Shown here piece by piece: positions 10,178 to 22,485 of a stretch of 64,000 bases of DNA. Position 1 is the first letter of the stretch; each line of letters begins with the position of its first letter. Position numbers and translations under genes: made by a program. Under the pieces are notes generated by a model. That model was not told the DNA's origin. It searched no databases and saw only the letters and a program-made list of their open reading frames with translations. Origin of the DNA: Vitrella brassicaformis (taxonomy: Eukaryota > Sar > Vitrellaceae); NCBI GenBank assembly GCA_001179505.1, contig CDMY01000361.1, forward strand, positions 1-64,000, written 5' to 3'.

Positions 10178-11892
10178 ATGGTGGTAGTGGGAGTCCGTGC
10201 CCCAATGCACACACTGGTCTACGCCTCAATTGGAGGATGCCTCATTGTCTCACTGGTCGTCCTGTTGGCTGCAGTGCCCGCTCCCTTTTCCCTCCTCCGC
10301 CAACGGCATTTACTGTACGGTCACCCGGCACAAGAGACTCCAGTTAGTCCGGTGACCGCGGGAATGCTTGTCAATGAGCAGCAACACGCGCAGGGTACAT
10401 CAATCGAGGCTGAGCTGTCTGTCTCGGCCGCGTTGGTGGCGTATCTGGTGCAGAGCATCAACGACTATGACAGGGAGGTCCAGGCAGTGGCGAATTGCGG
10501 CGAGAGGACCTTTCGGGCCCCGACGGCTGCCGGTAGCCCGGAGCGCCTGTTTTCGATGTGCGTGCCGCAGACCAGAAACATAGTGAGCGACGTTCTTAGG
10601 AGAGGAGCGTGGGAGAAGGAACAAATTTTGGCCAGCGCGGAAAAAATGAGGGTGCAAAGGGGCAGGAGGGGGCGCGGGAGGCAAATTGTGGAGTGTGTCT
10701 GTTGTGTGATCAGGAGTGCGGGTCCCCCGGTGACGCTCGTTGTGTGTTTGTGGATGTGGGCGTGGAGGAGGGATGGTACGCTCTCAATATCGCAGCACTG
10801 GGGTATAAAGTCATCGGTATAAAGAGACAGACACGAGAATGGACACACGCACAACTGCTGTCATCATTAATCTCTTGCATCGCTGCGTGTGGATGTGTGT
10901 CTGTATGTCTGGTGTAGGTTTCGAGGCAATGCTTCGCAACGTATACGCGACCACCAGGTCCGCACACCTGCCCGCCAACAGCTTTGAGGGCTCCGCCATC
11001 CCAAATATACAAATATACCCATTTGCAGCCGGAGACAAAGATAGACGTCCCAGAACAGTCAGTACAGGGACGTGCGTCATGTGTGGCGGGTGTCGGTTAC
11101 TGTTCAGGTGCCTCGTCGCTTCACGTAAGTGGCACCAAGATTCACTGTGCCTTGTCTGTTGGCTGGTCTATGATATCTGGATCCCTTCTTCCCTCGTACA
11201 GATGCTATAAACACCCTGGATGGTCAGTTTTCACACACACACATATATTCAGATCGGCCATCCTATGCGCTGGCCTGAGTGTGTGAGGGGTCTTGTGCAG
11301 GTCAGACTTTGTGCGGCAATTCCTCTGATGTGATTAAGAGGAGAGGCCTCATACGGCGACACGATGTATCGATGTGCGAAAGCAATACAGACATGTCTGC
11401 GTGGTATTGTGTCTCTGGTTGATTGCAGGTGCAGACGGTGCTGCTCGACGACATGCTGGCTGATGTGTCGCCATGGATGATCAAACTGGATGTCGAGGGA
11501 GCCGAACTCAAAGCCCTTCGAGGCACGACTAAGCCAGATACATCCATCAATGGCGGGTTGCATTTTCTCTTGTCACATGTCAATCAGGCGCCCGTGAGGT
11601 CCTAAAGCGCGTCAAGTATGTGTTCCATGAAGTATCCAGGTATCACTTCACATACGAAAGTCAAATTCATTGAACATGTAGCATCGCGAATGGCAGGAGC
11701 CTCCTCACGGATGCGGGCGATGCGGGTGACACGCCAGAGGCCGTGCTCGCCTTTTGGCAGGGGATAAATTACTCGTGCCGACCTTCCAAGGTCTCGCGTA
11801 CGGACCTCCGCACCATGTTCACGGGACGAGATGTCGTTACAGACATACTCTGCACCAACCTCAATTCATTGACACACACACTACGACCATGA
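10178..11892 (+). CDS. FkbM-family methyltransferase, copy 1 (splice-damaged paralogue)
   Basis: Paralogue of 48942-50841 with the same nine-exon plan: 10178-10651, 10714-10816, 10918-11046, 11108-11124, 11202-11222, 11301-11365, 11429-11522, 11588-11639 and 11697-11892. The N-terminus has the same hydrophobic anchor (GGCLIVSLVVLL). The FkbM core reads VFVDVGVEEGWYALNIAALG, FEAMLRN, TVLLDDMLADVSPWMIKLD and VEGAELKALRG. Exon 3 is one base shorter than its counterpart (129 against 130 nt), which puts the following exons out of frame unless another donor is used. The donor of intron 7 is GC (GAGGCACG) where copy 2 has GT. All other differences keep the frame, for example exon 6 at 65 against 71 nt and the last exon at 196 against 181 nt. 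It may be a decaying duplicate or may use non-canonical splicing. FkbM enzymes usually O-methylate sugars; the substrate here is unknown. Confidence 0.75.
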
Positions 11893-13035
11893 CATATGCG
11901 CTGCGGTGGAATGTGTCGTGTTTCCATGATGTGCCTCATGTTTGTGATTTGAAATGGAATCGATTACTGTGTCTATGCCTCACTTCCTCTAGTCGAAAAG
12001 GCTGAATTGTCTGAGCTCGAGCCTGGCGACTCGGGCCTGCGCTAGGCTGCTTGAATCATGTCAGACGCCTGTACCGGGCAAGGAGAGAGGGATTCGCCGC
12101 CTGGACAAAGGCGGTAAGGATAAGTCAGGCAGTAATAAGTATGGCAGCAATGATACTCGATAATGTAATGGAATCGAGTAGAGGGTGGCTCCACGGGGGA
12201 AACGACATGACACGACACGACACGGACCCCCATAGACACCAACCTGACACGCCACACCGCTCGCAGCCCGGCGGGTATCAAGTAGGGCGCCGGCGACTTT
12301 TCCCCCCTCGCTTGTAAAATACGGGGCATGTGAAAGCCAGGAGTAGCCAAGGGAAACCTTGATGAGCCGGACTCGCCGCCCTGGTCATTGCAGGGTGTCC
12401 TGCAGTGCTGCTAGTCTCGTCCGAATGAATGCCCTGTGTGTTCATGAGGACGCCGAATGAATGAATGAATGAGTAATAATGTAGAAGTCACTCAGCCCTT
12501 CGTTTGCATTCTTGATGGACTCCTCGTGCTGACGCGCTTGCCGTTAATCCCGTGCACACACTCAGCCCTTCGCGGTGGGTATTTTTACCTCAGCGGCTCA
12601 GCCCTTCCAGTGTAAAAATACCGGGCAGCACTAAAAACTGCACTGGATTTGAAATGGAATCGACCACTGTGTCTATGCCTGATGAGACAGTGGCTCAATT
12701 GGGCTCAATTCGAACGTCTGAGCTCGAGCCCGGCGACTCGGGCCTGCGCTAGGCTGCTTGAATCATGTCCGCAGACGCCTGTACTGGGCAAGGAGAGCGG
12801 GATTCGTGGACAAAGCCGCTGGTAAGGATAAGAAAGGCAGTAAAGGATAAGAAAGGCAGTAAGAAGCAGCTCAGACCAGCCCTTCGCGGTGCGTATTTTG
12901 ACCTCAGCCCTTCGCAGTAATTTTGACCAGTCTCAAACGGGACGCCTTCGGTTCCTGGTCGGTTTTTGCCATAACAAGTCTGCTCATCTACCATTCGTCC
13001 ACAAGCATGGAGGCGAGGGAAAGGCGTTTGGAAAG
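11893..13035. other. Intergenic repeat region between FkbM copy 1 and tRNA-Glu
   Basis: Occupied mostly by the direct-repeat pair described separately and by ATGA/GAAT simple repeats near 12450. A plus-strand open frame at 12552-12752 is made of repeat sequence and shows no domain. No gene is supported. Confidence 0.6.
11948..12863. repeat. Pair of direct repeats spaced 700 bp
   Basis: A block starting TTTGAAATGGAATCGA occurs at 11948 and again at 12648, each followed by ACTGTGTCTATGCCT and later by GGCGACTCGGGCCTGCGCTA, GAATCATGTC and GGTAAGGATAAG. The copies run to about 12135 and 12863. Between them CAGCCCTTCG recurs several times (near 12496, 12568 and 12600), with more after the second copy. 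The second copy has an internal duplication of TAAGGATAAGAAAGGCAG. This looks like a decayed mobile or foldback element. Confidence 0.75.
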
Positions 13036-13107
13036 CTCCCATACCGAGGATTGAACTCGGGTCTTGCGGGTGAAAGCCGCATATCCTGACCACTAGACTA
13101 TATGGGA
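13036..13107 (-). tRNA. tRNA-Glu (TTC anticodon)
   Basis: The minus strand folds as a cloverleaf. A 7-bp acceptor stem pairs TCCCATA (13107-13101) with TATGGGA (13043-13037). The D arm includes the A-box-like TAGTCTAGTGGTCAGGAT. The anticodon stem TGCGG/CCGCA encloses a CTTTCAC loop with anticodon TTC. The T arm has GAGTTCAATCCTC. No intron is seen and CCA is not encoded. The sequence closely follows the eukaryotic tRNA-Glu consensus. It lies 104 bp upstream of the histone deacetylase start, on the other strand. Confidence 0.93.
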
Positions 13108-13211
13108 ATTTCTCCCCGTCTGACGACACCGAAGATGACATGAAACCATCCTTTCCATTCGCTGTTGCTCGGCACCATTCTGGGATTCTTGTCCTCTTAC
13201 ACACCAGCACG

Positions 13212-16200
13212 ATGGACGAGTCGGCTGATGCTGACGTTCCCCCCCAGCAGGACATGGATGCGGATGTGGGCACCGGTGAGGAGAATCTGATGGATGTCGA
13301 GGGCGGCGGCCACGAGCAGATTGACACCGAGCAGCCAATCCATGACGCGGACATTGAGCTGCAAGACCAGGACGAGGAGCCTGCAGCTGCGGAAGGCGAG
13401 GAGCCAGACGAGCACCTGGGAGAGGCATACAGCAGCCAGCTGCCGGATCAGAGCGATACTATGGCTGGCGACGCTCGCGGAGCGCCGGGCGGTCTGCTGT
13501 ATCAAGATGAGTACGAGGCGGCTGCGCCAGTGGATCACCCGAGCGGCGGGGTCGTGGACGAGGCTGTCCAGGATGAGCAGGTGGAGGATGTGGGCGAGGA
13601 GGAGCACCAGCTTCCGCCTCAGCCTGAGGATGTTGGTGGCGAGAGGGAGGGCTATGAGGGCCAGCCGCCAGACACCCACGAGGACAACGAGGAAGAGGAG
13701 CTGGATGAGGATGAGAGCATCGAGGAAGAGGAGGAGGAGATTTCTCCCATGGACCAAGCTGCGATGCCTCCCCACCAGCCCTTCCCCGGCCTCTTCCCTC
13801 CCCCACCCGGCCGCAGACTCTTCGGCGACACCGCCAGTGGCCTCACTGAGGACGACATCGTGCGCCAGTTCCTCACGCGAGACAACTTCGACGCATTCCA
13901 CGGACGGGAGCTCGACGACATGATCTACTCCGACGCACTCGAGGACTTCGAGAGGGCGCTCGCTCTGCCCTACTACCAGAACGGTAATGCAAGCAGAAAA
14001 AACACCCCACACGGCTCACATGAACACGGGTCTTCTTCTCTGCATGGTCTGTTTGTTTGCAGGTATGGGCATTGCGGGTGGCGGTGGGAACCGCGCTGAG
14101 CTGCCGCCGGCCAAGCTGTGTTTGTTACACGCCAAGCCCAAGTTCCTACGGGCCCTCATGCGCACAGCAGTAGACGTCGTCCGTGCGGCCCAGGCCGGTG
14201 GCAGCGGCGGTGAGGGCGACAGCGACGCCCCAGCGGGGCTGGACGAGGACATTCTGAGTCTGGAGGGGGGCTACAACAACATCCCCACCATCACACTGCC
14301 TCTGGCAATGGCTGGTGCGTCGTTAGGGGAGGGAGGGAGGGAGGGAGGCGGGGAGGCAGTGAATGACAAGACGCGGGTATTTGACATGGATGGGCTGGGT
14401 GCACGTGTATGTGTATGTACCCGTCAGGTTTCGAGGAGTACCGCGGCGATGTGTTGGAGTGCCTCAAGTTGTTGGTTAGTTTCGACCACCCCAGCCCCTC
14501 GTGTCACGCCCGTGACTTTCTGGGATGCACCGTCCTGCACCGCGCTGCCCAGATGGGCGCCGCAGACATCGTTCAGTTCCTCATCGAACACGTAGACCCC
14601 ACGATACCGGTATGCGCACATGAAAGACATGCATCGAACCCGTTTGCTGCATCCATGTTGCCGTGTGTGTCAGGACCACCACGGCAACCTGGCGCTCGAC
14701 TACGCCATCGACTCGCGGACACCCGGTGCATGGATGTGCGTCAAGGCGCTTGTGACGGGGGGAGGCATCCAAGTCACCAAGGCCCACATACTTAGAGCCA
14801 TCGAAAGGTGAGATAAAGACGATACGATGCATTCATGAGGCACATGGGCACGTGAATGTACCATGGATGCTTACTGACTGACTCACTCACTCACTCACTG
14901 CTTGGCTATCCCGTTTGTGGTCCACAGGGGTGCGTGGCGTTGTCTGATGGCCTTGTTGATGCTCTTCGCCCCGCGCGAGCAGGAGATGGAGGATGTGAGA
15001 AGCACATGACGCAGGAACCATGTGCATGCGGGTAATTTGATCTGGCGCCCCCTCATTGCCATGTATGTATGCGTTCAGCAAGTCATGGATGAGTTTCGCG
15101 AGGCGGCTCTGCACTGTGGTCACCGAGATGAGTTCGACTACGTCATTGACGTCCTGCAAGAGCGGGCAGCTGAACCTGGTCAGTCAGCTGGGAAAGGAGC
15201 CTACAACGGTCTGTCTGTCTGTCTGCTGTCCCGCAGGTGTGTCGATCGAGTCCCAGGTGTGCCAATTGCGGCAGGACGGCCCTCTGCTCCTGGGAGAGGG
15301 CAACTCAGAGTCGGGCATGCCCACCAAACTCCGCACTGCAATCATCACACACCCCGAGTGCCCGTAAGCTCCCCGGAAACATTGCACACGTGCATGGTGC
15401 GGCTGTATCGACTGTCGATCTGGGTATGTGCATGCGTGTGCAGCAAGCATCTGCAGCTGCCCGAGCCCTCAGACGACCCCAATACGCGGTTTCAGCGAAT
15501 CCATGACACGCCAGAAAATGCCACGCGGATGGAGGTCAGCATACACAACATAGACGGACGGACGGACGGACAGACAGGCAGAGAATCAATGGCAAATGAA
15601 TGCGTATTGCATTTGCTCGATGAATGCCTTCAGGTGTTGGTGAAGGAGCAGCTCGGTGTGTTGCGTACGGCCGACTTCCAGAGCACCGTGTTCATCGGTG
15701 ACCCGCCCCCCGTCCGTCTGGCAGACATCCTGCGCGTCCACGAACTCAAATACGTCGACAGCCTCAAAAAGGCGTAAGCAAACAACAGCGAGAAGGCATG
15801 AAATGAACCAGCTGTGGACATATGCACCTATGTATTCTCTTTCTTGATGCGTCAGCACCCAGCAGATTCGTGACAACCCGCGCGCTCGGGCAGGTGAGAT
15901 ACCAGACTGCACACCAACAGCCTTGGCAACATACACGTTTTCCCTGTGTGATACATGGTTCATGTAGATTTCGACGGCGACACTCCGCTAAGCTCCCACT
16001 CGCTCAATGCGGCCATGTGTGCTGCGGGTGCGGTCATTGAGGCGGTAAGTTGTTGCAGAACGCTACTAGAAACTTCTCTCAAAAGGCCACAGCTTAGCTG
16101 AGCCATCTGCCTTAAAATACAGGTGGACCAGATCATGGACCCAAAAACCAACATCAGAAATGCCTTCTGCGCAAGTACCTGCAAACAGACATGTGATCCA

Positions 16201-18877
16201 TGCACGTATTCGTGCATCTTTGTTTCTCCTTGGTGTGTGCAGTCCGTCCACCCGGTCACCATTTGGGTCCAGCTGGGGCCAATGTGGAGGACACCCAAGA
16301 CGAAGACCTCACGTACATATGCATACCGACCACATACACTCATAGACAATGGGCAGAGGGATGAGTGTTTGTGCCTGCATGAGTGTCTGCAGTGTGGGAA
16401 GCCAGGGCTTCTGTTTGCTCAATAATGTGGCTATCGGGGCCGCATATGCTCGCGCATTCCACTGGAGGCGAGGTGCGTCATCTGATGTTGCTTTCCGATC
16501 ACCTGTATGTATGTGAATGAGTGTACGTGTAGGTGTGGAGCGGATCGCTATTGTGGATTTCGACGTCCACCATGGCAACGGCACTGAGGTCATCGTGCGA
16601 AACGTCCGAAGACGCGTTAGGCAGCACAAGGTGACCTCAACTCATCGCTCGTTCACCAATACGAATGACTGGCCCCCACTCTCTCTGTCTCTGTCTTTCC
16701 GTTGTTGTGATGGCTGTGCACAGGTGTCGTTCCCAGTTCGTTCAGGCCGATTCGTGCGGGCGCAGGGCCTGATGTTGACGGAGGACGCCTTCCAGGTGTG
16801 GCTCGACGAGACGGATCCATACAACATATTCTTCGCATCCATACATGGTTACCACACCACACAAGCAAGCCCAACATGACCATCTGGTCTTTCTCCACTG
16901 CATTTTGCTCTCTTTCCAGTGTACGATCCGTTGATGAGTTTCTACCCCGGGACTGGCGGCCCCACCCACGACCTCCCCGACGCGCAGGGCGGCAGCGAGA
17001 GCGTCGACTCGCCCCCCTTTGGCCCCTCCCCTACCGTCATCAATGTACCCCTCCGCCCCCTCATGCACTGCACCAACATCAACGAGCAGCAGAGGCGGCC
17101 CGAGACGCGCAGGCTGGCCGGCCTCGAGGAGATGGATGCACCACAGCAGCATGAGGGGGCAGGGGGCGATGCTGATGAAGGGGAGGACGAGAATGGTGGC
17201 GAAGGGGCGATGGCGCGGCGCTGGCTGGAGGAGCGGACCAAGCATGCCTTTAGGGAGAAGGTGTATGGCTTCAGGCTCCACTTTGAGACCAAAGTGCTGC
17301 AGCCACTCAGGGAATTCAAACCACGTAAGAAAGAAAGAAAGAAAGAAAGAAAGACAGACAGACAGCGATGAAAGTATGTCCCTCATTCTTCCTCTTTTAC
17401 CCCTCTGTGTGGGGTGTAGACATGATCTTCATCTCGGCGGGGTTTGATGGTCACAAGAGCGATGACCTGGGCGGCGGCGGGCGGTCCATCCTATCTGAGT
17501 GGGACTATGAGTGGGCCACTCAGAAGCTCATGACCATCGCAAATGAGCATGGAAACGCCAGAGTTGGTAGGCCGCAACGAATGACCAGCACAAACACAAG
17601 ACCCACACTGGCCGATGAATGATGTATTTGTGTATCTGTATCGATCCATCAGTGTCGGTACTGGAGGGTGGGTACAACACCCGTGGTAACGCGTTGTCCC
17701 CTCTGGCACAGAGCGTGGCGGCTCACGTCAAGGCCCTTATGTACACCCCCACTCGACGTGGCTACTCCCATGAGGTCGAGCCGGACAAGGCAGAGCAGGC
17801 TCTCAAACAGCACCAGCAACTCGTCATCTCATGCTCAAGACCCACGTAAGTCCCTGCCCAGACACCTACTTGCCAGCCAATCACTGCTGTTCACTCAATC
17901 GTTTGTTCTTTCGTCAGTGACACGCCGTTCCAGTACCCTGCTCGTGTGCCGAAGCGTCCCCGTGCCGAGGAGATGTCCCCGAGGGAGACCTACCCCCCGC
18001 CGCCCGACGAGAAGGCACTCACGGGCGAGTGGGCCCTGGAGCAGCTGCGGGAGGTGCTGGGGGGGCCCGATGGACGACTCCCATCCATGCCGTTCGGCGA
18101 CATGCAACCAGAGGCACAACCACCCGCGTAAGCAACCGTATAAGTGAATGAGGATCCACCACACCAGACGCAATGCAGCCATGTGTGGTGGTTGGATTCC
18201 CGTCTCCCGTTTTTGTCAGGTCCAAGCGTCCCCGTCGCAGGTCTGCGGCGGCGTGTGAGGCCTACATCGCTAAGCAGGAGCACCTGAAGCGTGAGAGGGA
18301 CGCCATGGAGCAGCAACGGCCACCATCAGCGGAGCCCCCGAGAAGCGAGCCGCTAGGTGATGACTTCCCACAGGCCAACGGGTTGGAAGCCTACTACGGG
18401 ACGGGTGCAACACTAGCAGGTGCTGAGCAGAACGGCGCGGAGGACGAGATGGCTCAGTTGCATGAGGAAGGTGGAGGAGGTGAGTACGACGAGGGCGGGG
18501 CCATGGCTGGGGGGATGGTCATGGGTATGGGGGCTGGTGACGACGGTGGTGAGGCGGATGAGGAGGACCAGGACATCGGTGAAGGCGCTGCCGGGGAAGA
18601 GGCACCCGACGAGCAGGAGGAGCAGATCGATCAGACGGGAGACAACAACGAGCAGGAGCAGTACCAGGAGGAGCACGAGTACGACGAGGAGGAAGAGACT
18701 GACGTGGTGGTCAAGGACGACCACGACGCCATCGACCAGCCACTCGTCCCGCCGTCGCCCTTCCCATCGCCCTTCGTCTCACCCAGTGCCGCCCATCACC
18801 CCACCGATGCGGCAGCTGCGGCTGCTGCGGCCGAGGGGCTGAGGGATGCAGATAACCGGCAAAATGGGCACCTTTGA
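13212..18877 (+). CDS. Class II histone deacetylase with N-terminal ankyrin repeats
   Basis: Long multi-exon gene. The N-terminus (from MDESADADVPPQQDM) is strongly acidic. Ankyrin-type repeats follow: GCTVLHRAAQMGAADIVQFL (about 14525) and GNLALDYAIDSR (about 14685). The deacetylase domain spans about 15650-17850 and shows every key block: TPLSSHSLNAA, IRPPGHHLGPAGAN with the His-His pair, GFCLLNNVAIGAAYA, IAIVDFDVHHGNGTE with the zinc-binding Asp-x-His, IFISAGFDGHK with the second zinc Asp, and VLEGGYNTRG with the catalytic Tyr. The Tyr (not His) argues for an active class I/IIb-like enzyme. A loop of about 100 residues rich in Glu and Gly (about 17050-17250) interrupts the domain. The C-terminus, after a basic patch SKRPRRRS, is another long acidic tail. 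The enzyme would remove acetyl groups from histone or other lysines. An intron contains a GAAA/GACA repeat at 17326-17366. Confidence 0.93.
17326..17366. repeat. Intronic GAAA/GACA repeat in the deacetylase gene
   Basis: Run of GAAA units followed by GACA units, lying directly after a GTAAGA donor and so within the intron before the MIFISAGFDGH exon. Confidence 0.85.
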
Positions 18878-20213
18878 CGTCAGGCAATTGAAGCGGCTTG
18901 TGACAGGCAGGCAGGCAGCTGGAGATTGCGGTGCGCTGCAGCACATGTGCCTGTCCGTCCGGTGTATATGATGGGCCTTGTGCCATCCGTCGCATGTCAA
19001 ATTTTGCCTTGTTGTCTTTCTGCTTCTGAGGTTTAAGAATGGCAGCCGAACAGACAGATGAATGAGGACCAGGTACGTACGCGAACACATACATGCAATA
19101 CATACATGCGCATATACACATCCCTACTTATTCGGCCAGCGAAGAGGACGACAGACAGACAGACGGACGGACGGACGGATGGATAGACAGAGGCAGAATG
19201 GGACAGGCCAGCCGTCCGCCAGCCAGTCAGTCAGAGTACGCCACACGCTTCTGACCGTTGCGCTGTCAACGCGCCTGAGTTTCTTTGTTCTCGTATGCAT
19301 CGATCGACACATCCGCCGGATACGCAAGTATTTTTGGTGTCGATGGGTGATAGACGAGGTCCCTTCCTCAACTTGACATCAATGATGCGCGCGGCCCGGC
19401 GCGCATAGAGGGAGGGCAAGTGTCTTTGGACATCAATATACGTGAATACTGCGCGACTGTGTATGCATGTTGGATACTTGCATGGTGCGTGAATGTCATG
19501 TATGCATTGCGCCGCAGACAAGCAGAAAAAGCCGAGTTGAATGCATTCACAGAGGTGTTCTTCATTGTCTTCCGGTCACTTTCTTGAATGGTCGGCGCGG
19601 ATGGCTGACTTGAGTCTCTTTGTGAGGCGACTGGTTTATGCGATTGACAGTAAAGTAGATGCTGAACGGGCGACGAAGTTCAGTTCAGTTCGTATCGGGC
19701 AAGCAAAGGGCAACAAAACATGCAAAGACAACCCTCATCGACTACGAACGAATACATGCCTCATACTGCAAACAAGCGTAAGACATGCGACACCATCAGA
19801 TCTAGCCAGCCACCTCACTTTCTTTCTCTGTTTCACCAGTGACGCAAAAAAGTAACACGATCGTGTGCACTTCTCTTCGAAGGTGGCTGACAAACCAACC
19901 CAGCAGCAACATCTGGGTAATACAAGCTCCTGATATTAGCTCTTCATGTCTCCATGTACATCGCGCTCGCTGAGCAATTGCCGCAGCTCGCTGATGATTG
20001 AAGACTTGTCACCATTAGTCACTTATGGCACTTGGCGGCTTTTTTGACTTGCTTCGCTTCGTGTCACCGCAGTCGCGCGACAGGGTAGACAGAGAACGAG
20101 AGAGACATTGGCAAAGACGCTTCTCTGTCTTTGCACGGCTTGTGTCCCGCCGAATAAGCCTGCCAGTCGGTGAGGGACCACCCATGGCAGTGGCGGCTTG
20201 AACAAGTGGACAC
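18878..20213. other. Intergenic region, mostly featureless
   Basis: Contains a GACA/GACG repeat near 19153-19195. A plus-strand open frame begins MADLSLFVRRLVYAIDS near 19601 and could be an exon, but no partner exon or domain is seen. Nothing else is supported. Confidence 0.5.
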
Positions 20214-20485
20214 TCATTGGGCATCGTCTTCTGTTTGCTCATCATGACCAAAAATGCATTCTTGGCAGATCAGACTTCCTAACCGCATATCTTCATCGTT
20301 AACAGCGTCTGCAAGGAAATGAGAGAGATGCGCTTAAAATTTCGGTCCTCACCCTTCATGTCGACGTCCATCGAGGGTAGTCCTCCTTTGAATTGACAAT
20401 GACCAGTGCACGTGTGCGCCTCGTCCCACTCGTCACCGAGATTGCATGCTATACACGCATCGGCCTCTTCGGTGACACTGTCCAT
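20214..20485 (-). CDS. Candidate small Cys-rich acidic protein (75 aa)
   Basis: Two exons, 20353-20485 and 20214-20308, joined by a GTGAGG...TTGCAG intron, give an exact 76-codon frame starting ATG and ending TGA. The peptide has three cysteine pairs or groups: CIAC, CTGHC and CQEC, spaced like a zinc-binding module, in an acidic background. Just upstream on the same strand is a very acidic open stretch (DDDDMVDHDDQ) separated by a stop, which could be a missed 5' exon or UTR. An overlapping plus-strand frame (20393-20626) is hydrophobic and is judged a shadow. No family is recognised. Confidence 0.4.
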
Positions 20486-22485
20486 CTAGCTCTTCAACCT
20501 CGGGAGGTCGAAAACGTCCCCTTGATCATCGTGATCGACCATGTCATCATCGTCGCGTTGGTGCTCGTCATCCTCGTCTTCCTCATCGCTCTCTTCGTCT
20601 CCATCGAGATCATCGCCAATCAATGAGTGACACAAACAGGTGAGTGTTTAAATGTCCTCGTGCCTCTCGATCATCCTGACACTACAGCGGCCAAGGGGCA
20701 GAGGTGCCATGCATGTCTCCCCATGGGGACATCTGTGTCCCGGCATATTAGATCTCAGGATAACGGTGCTGCAGATGTTAGACAAATCAAGACATTGGGT
20801 CCCTAAGGAAAAAACGCTGTTCTCACTCGAACAGCCGAGGATCTTCCAGGTCCTTCCCTTCCATTCCGGTACTTTCAGTTTCAGATCGGAATTCATATTT
20901 CCATAATAGAGCAGAAGGGAATATCTTTATAGCCGCCTCGTCGTAGGAGGATATTCGGCCACGCCTCAGCTTGCCCGCAGAGCATCGAGTAGGTGCGTTC
21001 GACATTCTCTTTGATTTTTGGTATGAATCACCAATCTCATTTCGGCATAGGTAATCTGGGTGCCAAGTGTCTTTGCATGATCCTCTATGGTCAAAGCTGC
21101 GTCAATCATGCCGTCTTGAGGGCTGAGGCGGGGTGATAATGCAACTCGTAGAGTGTGTAAGGTGTGTACCCGGGGTTTTGTCCGTGGCGCAGATGACGCT
21201 ATGAAATAACGCTTACTCGATGCTGATTCACCAATCGATAAGAGACACAATTAAGAATGAATGACGACAAGCACACGAGTCAAGCCGACCTGATGTCACG
21301 ACGAGTCGAAAGAGGCAACGAGTCACAACGGCGCCTCAGCCAGGGAATCTTCTCATACAGTAAGGGATCCGCTCCCCAGCCGAAGCACTCAGCGCTTCGT
21401 TCTTCCATTTGAGAAAAGGATTCATCGCTCTGGATTTCCCTTTCAGAACCGTGAGAAGACGGAGCCTACACTTTGTCCATCAATCTCAATACAGACGCTC
21501 GGGAGGGAGAGACGGGCGTGAGAGACCTCCCTCCCTTTTCCAGCTAAGAATCACTCATTGCGAAACAGTCTTGATTGATTCCATGGCCTCACTTCAGGCC
21601 TCCTGCAACAAGTGGTGACTCCGAAGTCTCTCGGCCTTGCCGGTTTGACCAATCTTGAGCGTGATGAATCGGAAAGCCTGATGTCCTTCAACGCAGACTT
21701 TCCAGCCGGGTGGGTCGCCATCAGGTGGTCTCTATGATACTCGCAGACTTTCTCTTTCATTTCCCCCGGCGCTTAAATGTCAGCTGAGGCCACTAAGGAC
21801 AGTGTCTCCCCCTTGGGCACAGAATGTAGGGACTTGTATCCAACGGCGTCGCCCACTGGCATAACGGGCATTGAAGGTGAACTGGTTACATAAAGGAGGT
21901 AACAAGGCCGACCGAGAGCGTGAAAGGACGAGGAAGAGGAGCATGGTAGACGCGGTTTTGAAGTAACGCGAAAGAACGTTACCCGGGCACTCCAAGAAAG
22001 TTCCTCTTTTTCTCCAATGTGTAAGGGAAAGAATCGGTCCTTCTCATTTAAAATCCCGCATTCGCGCAGCCGCGCCTGTTAAGTGGAGCGGCCGAGACAC
22101 GACTCTTCGATCGAGCGATCGAGCCTCTCAAAGTTGCATGCGGCTCGAGAAGATTGCTATGGCCAGCGGCTTTTCATTGTAGAAAATGCATGGATGTAGA
22201 AAATGCGGCACAGATTGTCGACACACAATTGGAATGCAAAGCGGTGCATCAGATAAGTGAATCTCCTCGCGAGAGTTTGAAAGAAAGAGTCGGACTGGAG
22301 AAAGCTTAAAGTGACAGAGCCACTTCCAGGGGAGATCAAACGGAAAAGGAATGTACCCGGGAGCGGAACCTTGGCGCGGATCGATTCTTGGTCAGTATAT
22401 GTCAACATTGGTGCCAGGGGCGCGCACTAAGAAAGACAAGCCACTTACAAACATCACAGCGCTACATTTCATGTCAATAACCTGT
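20486..22485. other. Gene-poor stretch, no supported feature
   Basis: No domain or coherent splice pattern is seen on either strand over 2 kb. By eye it is more A+T-rich than the flanking genes. A nested palindrome around TCGATCGAGCGATCGA lies near 22109-22124. Confidence 0.5.

Noticed and set aside
20393-20626. Hydrophobic plus-strand frame resembling a membrane protein
   Set aside because: It is the complement of an acidic GAT/GAC-rich minus-strand stretch, which automatically yields Ile/Val/Leu-rich translation.
21892-21909. AAAGGAGGTAACAAGG-like words recalling the 3' end of small-subunit rRNA
   Set aside because: No other rRNA similarity in the surrounding sequence; chance match.
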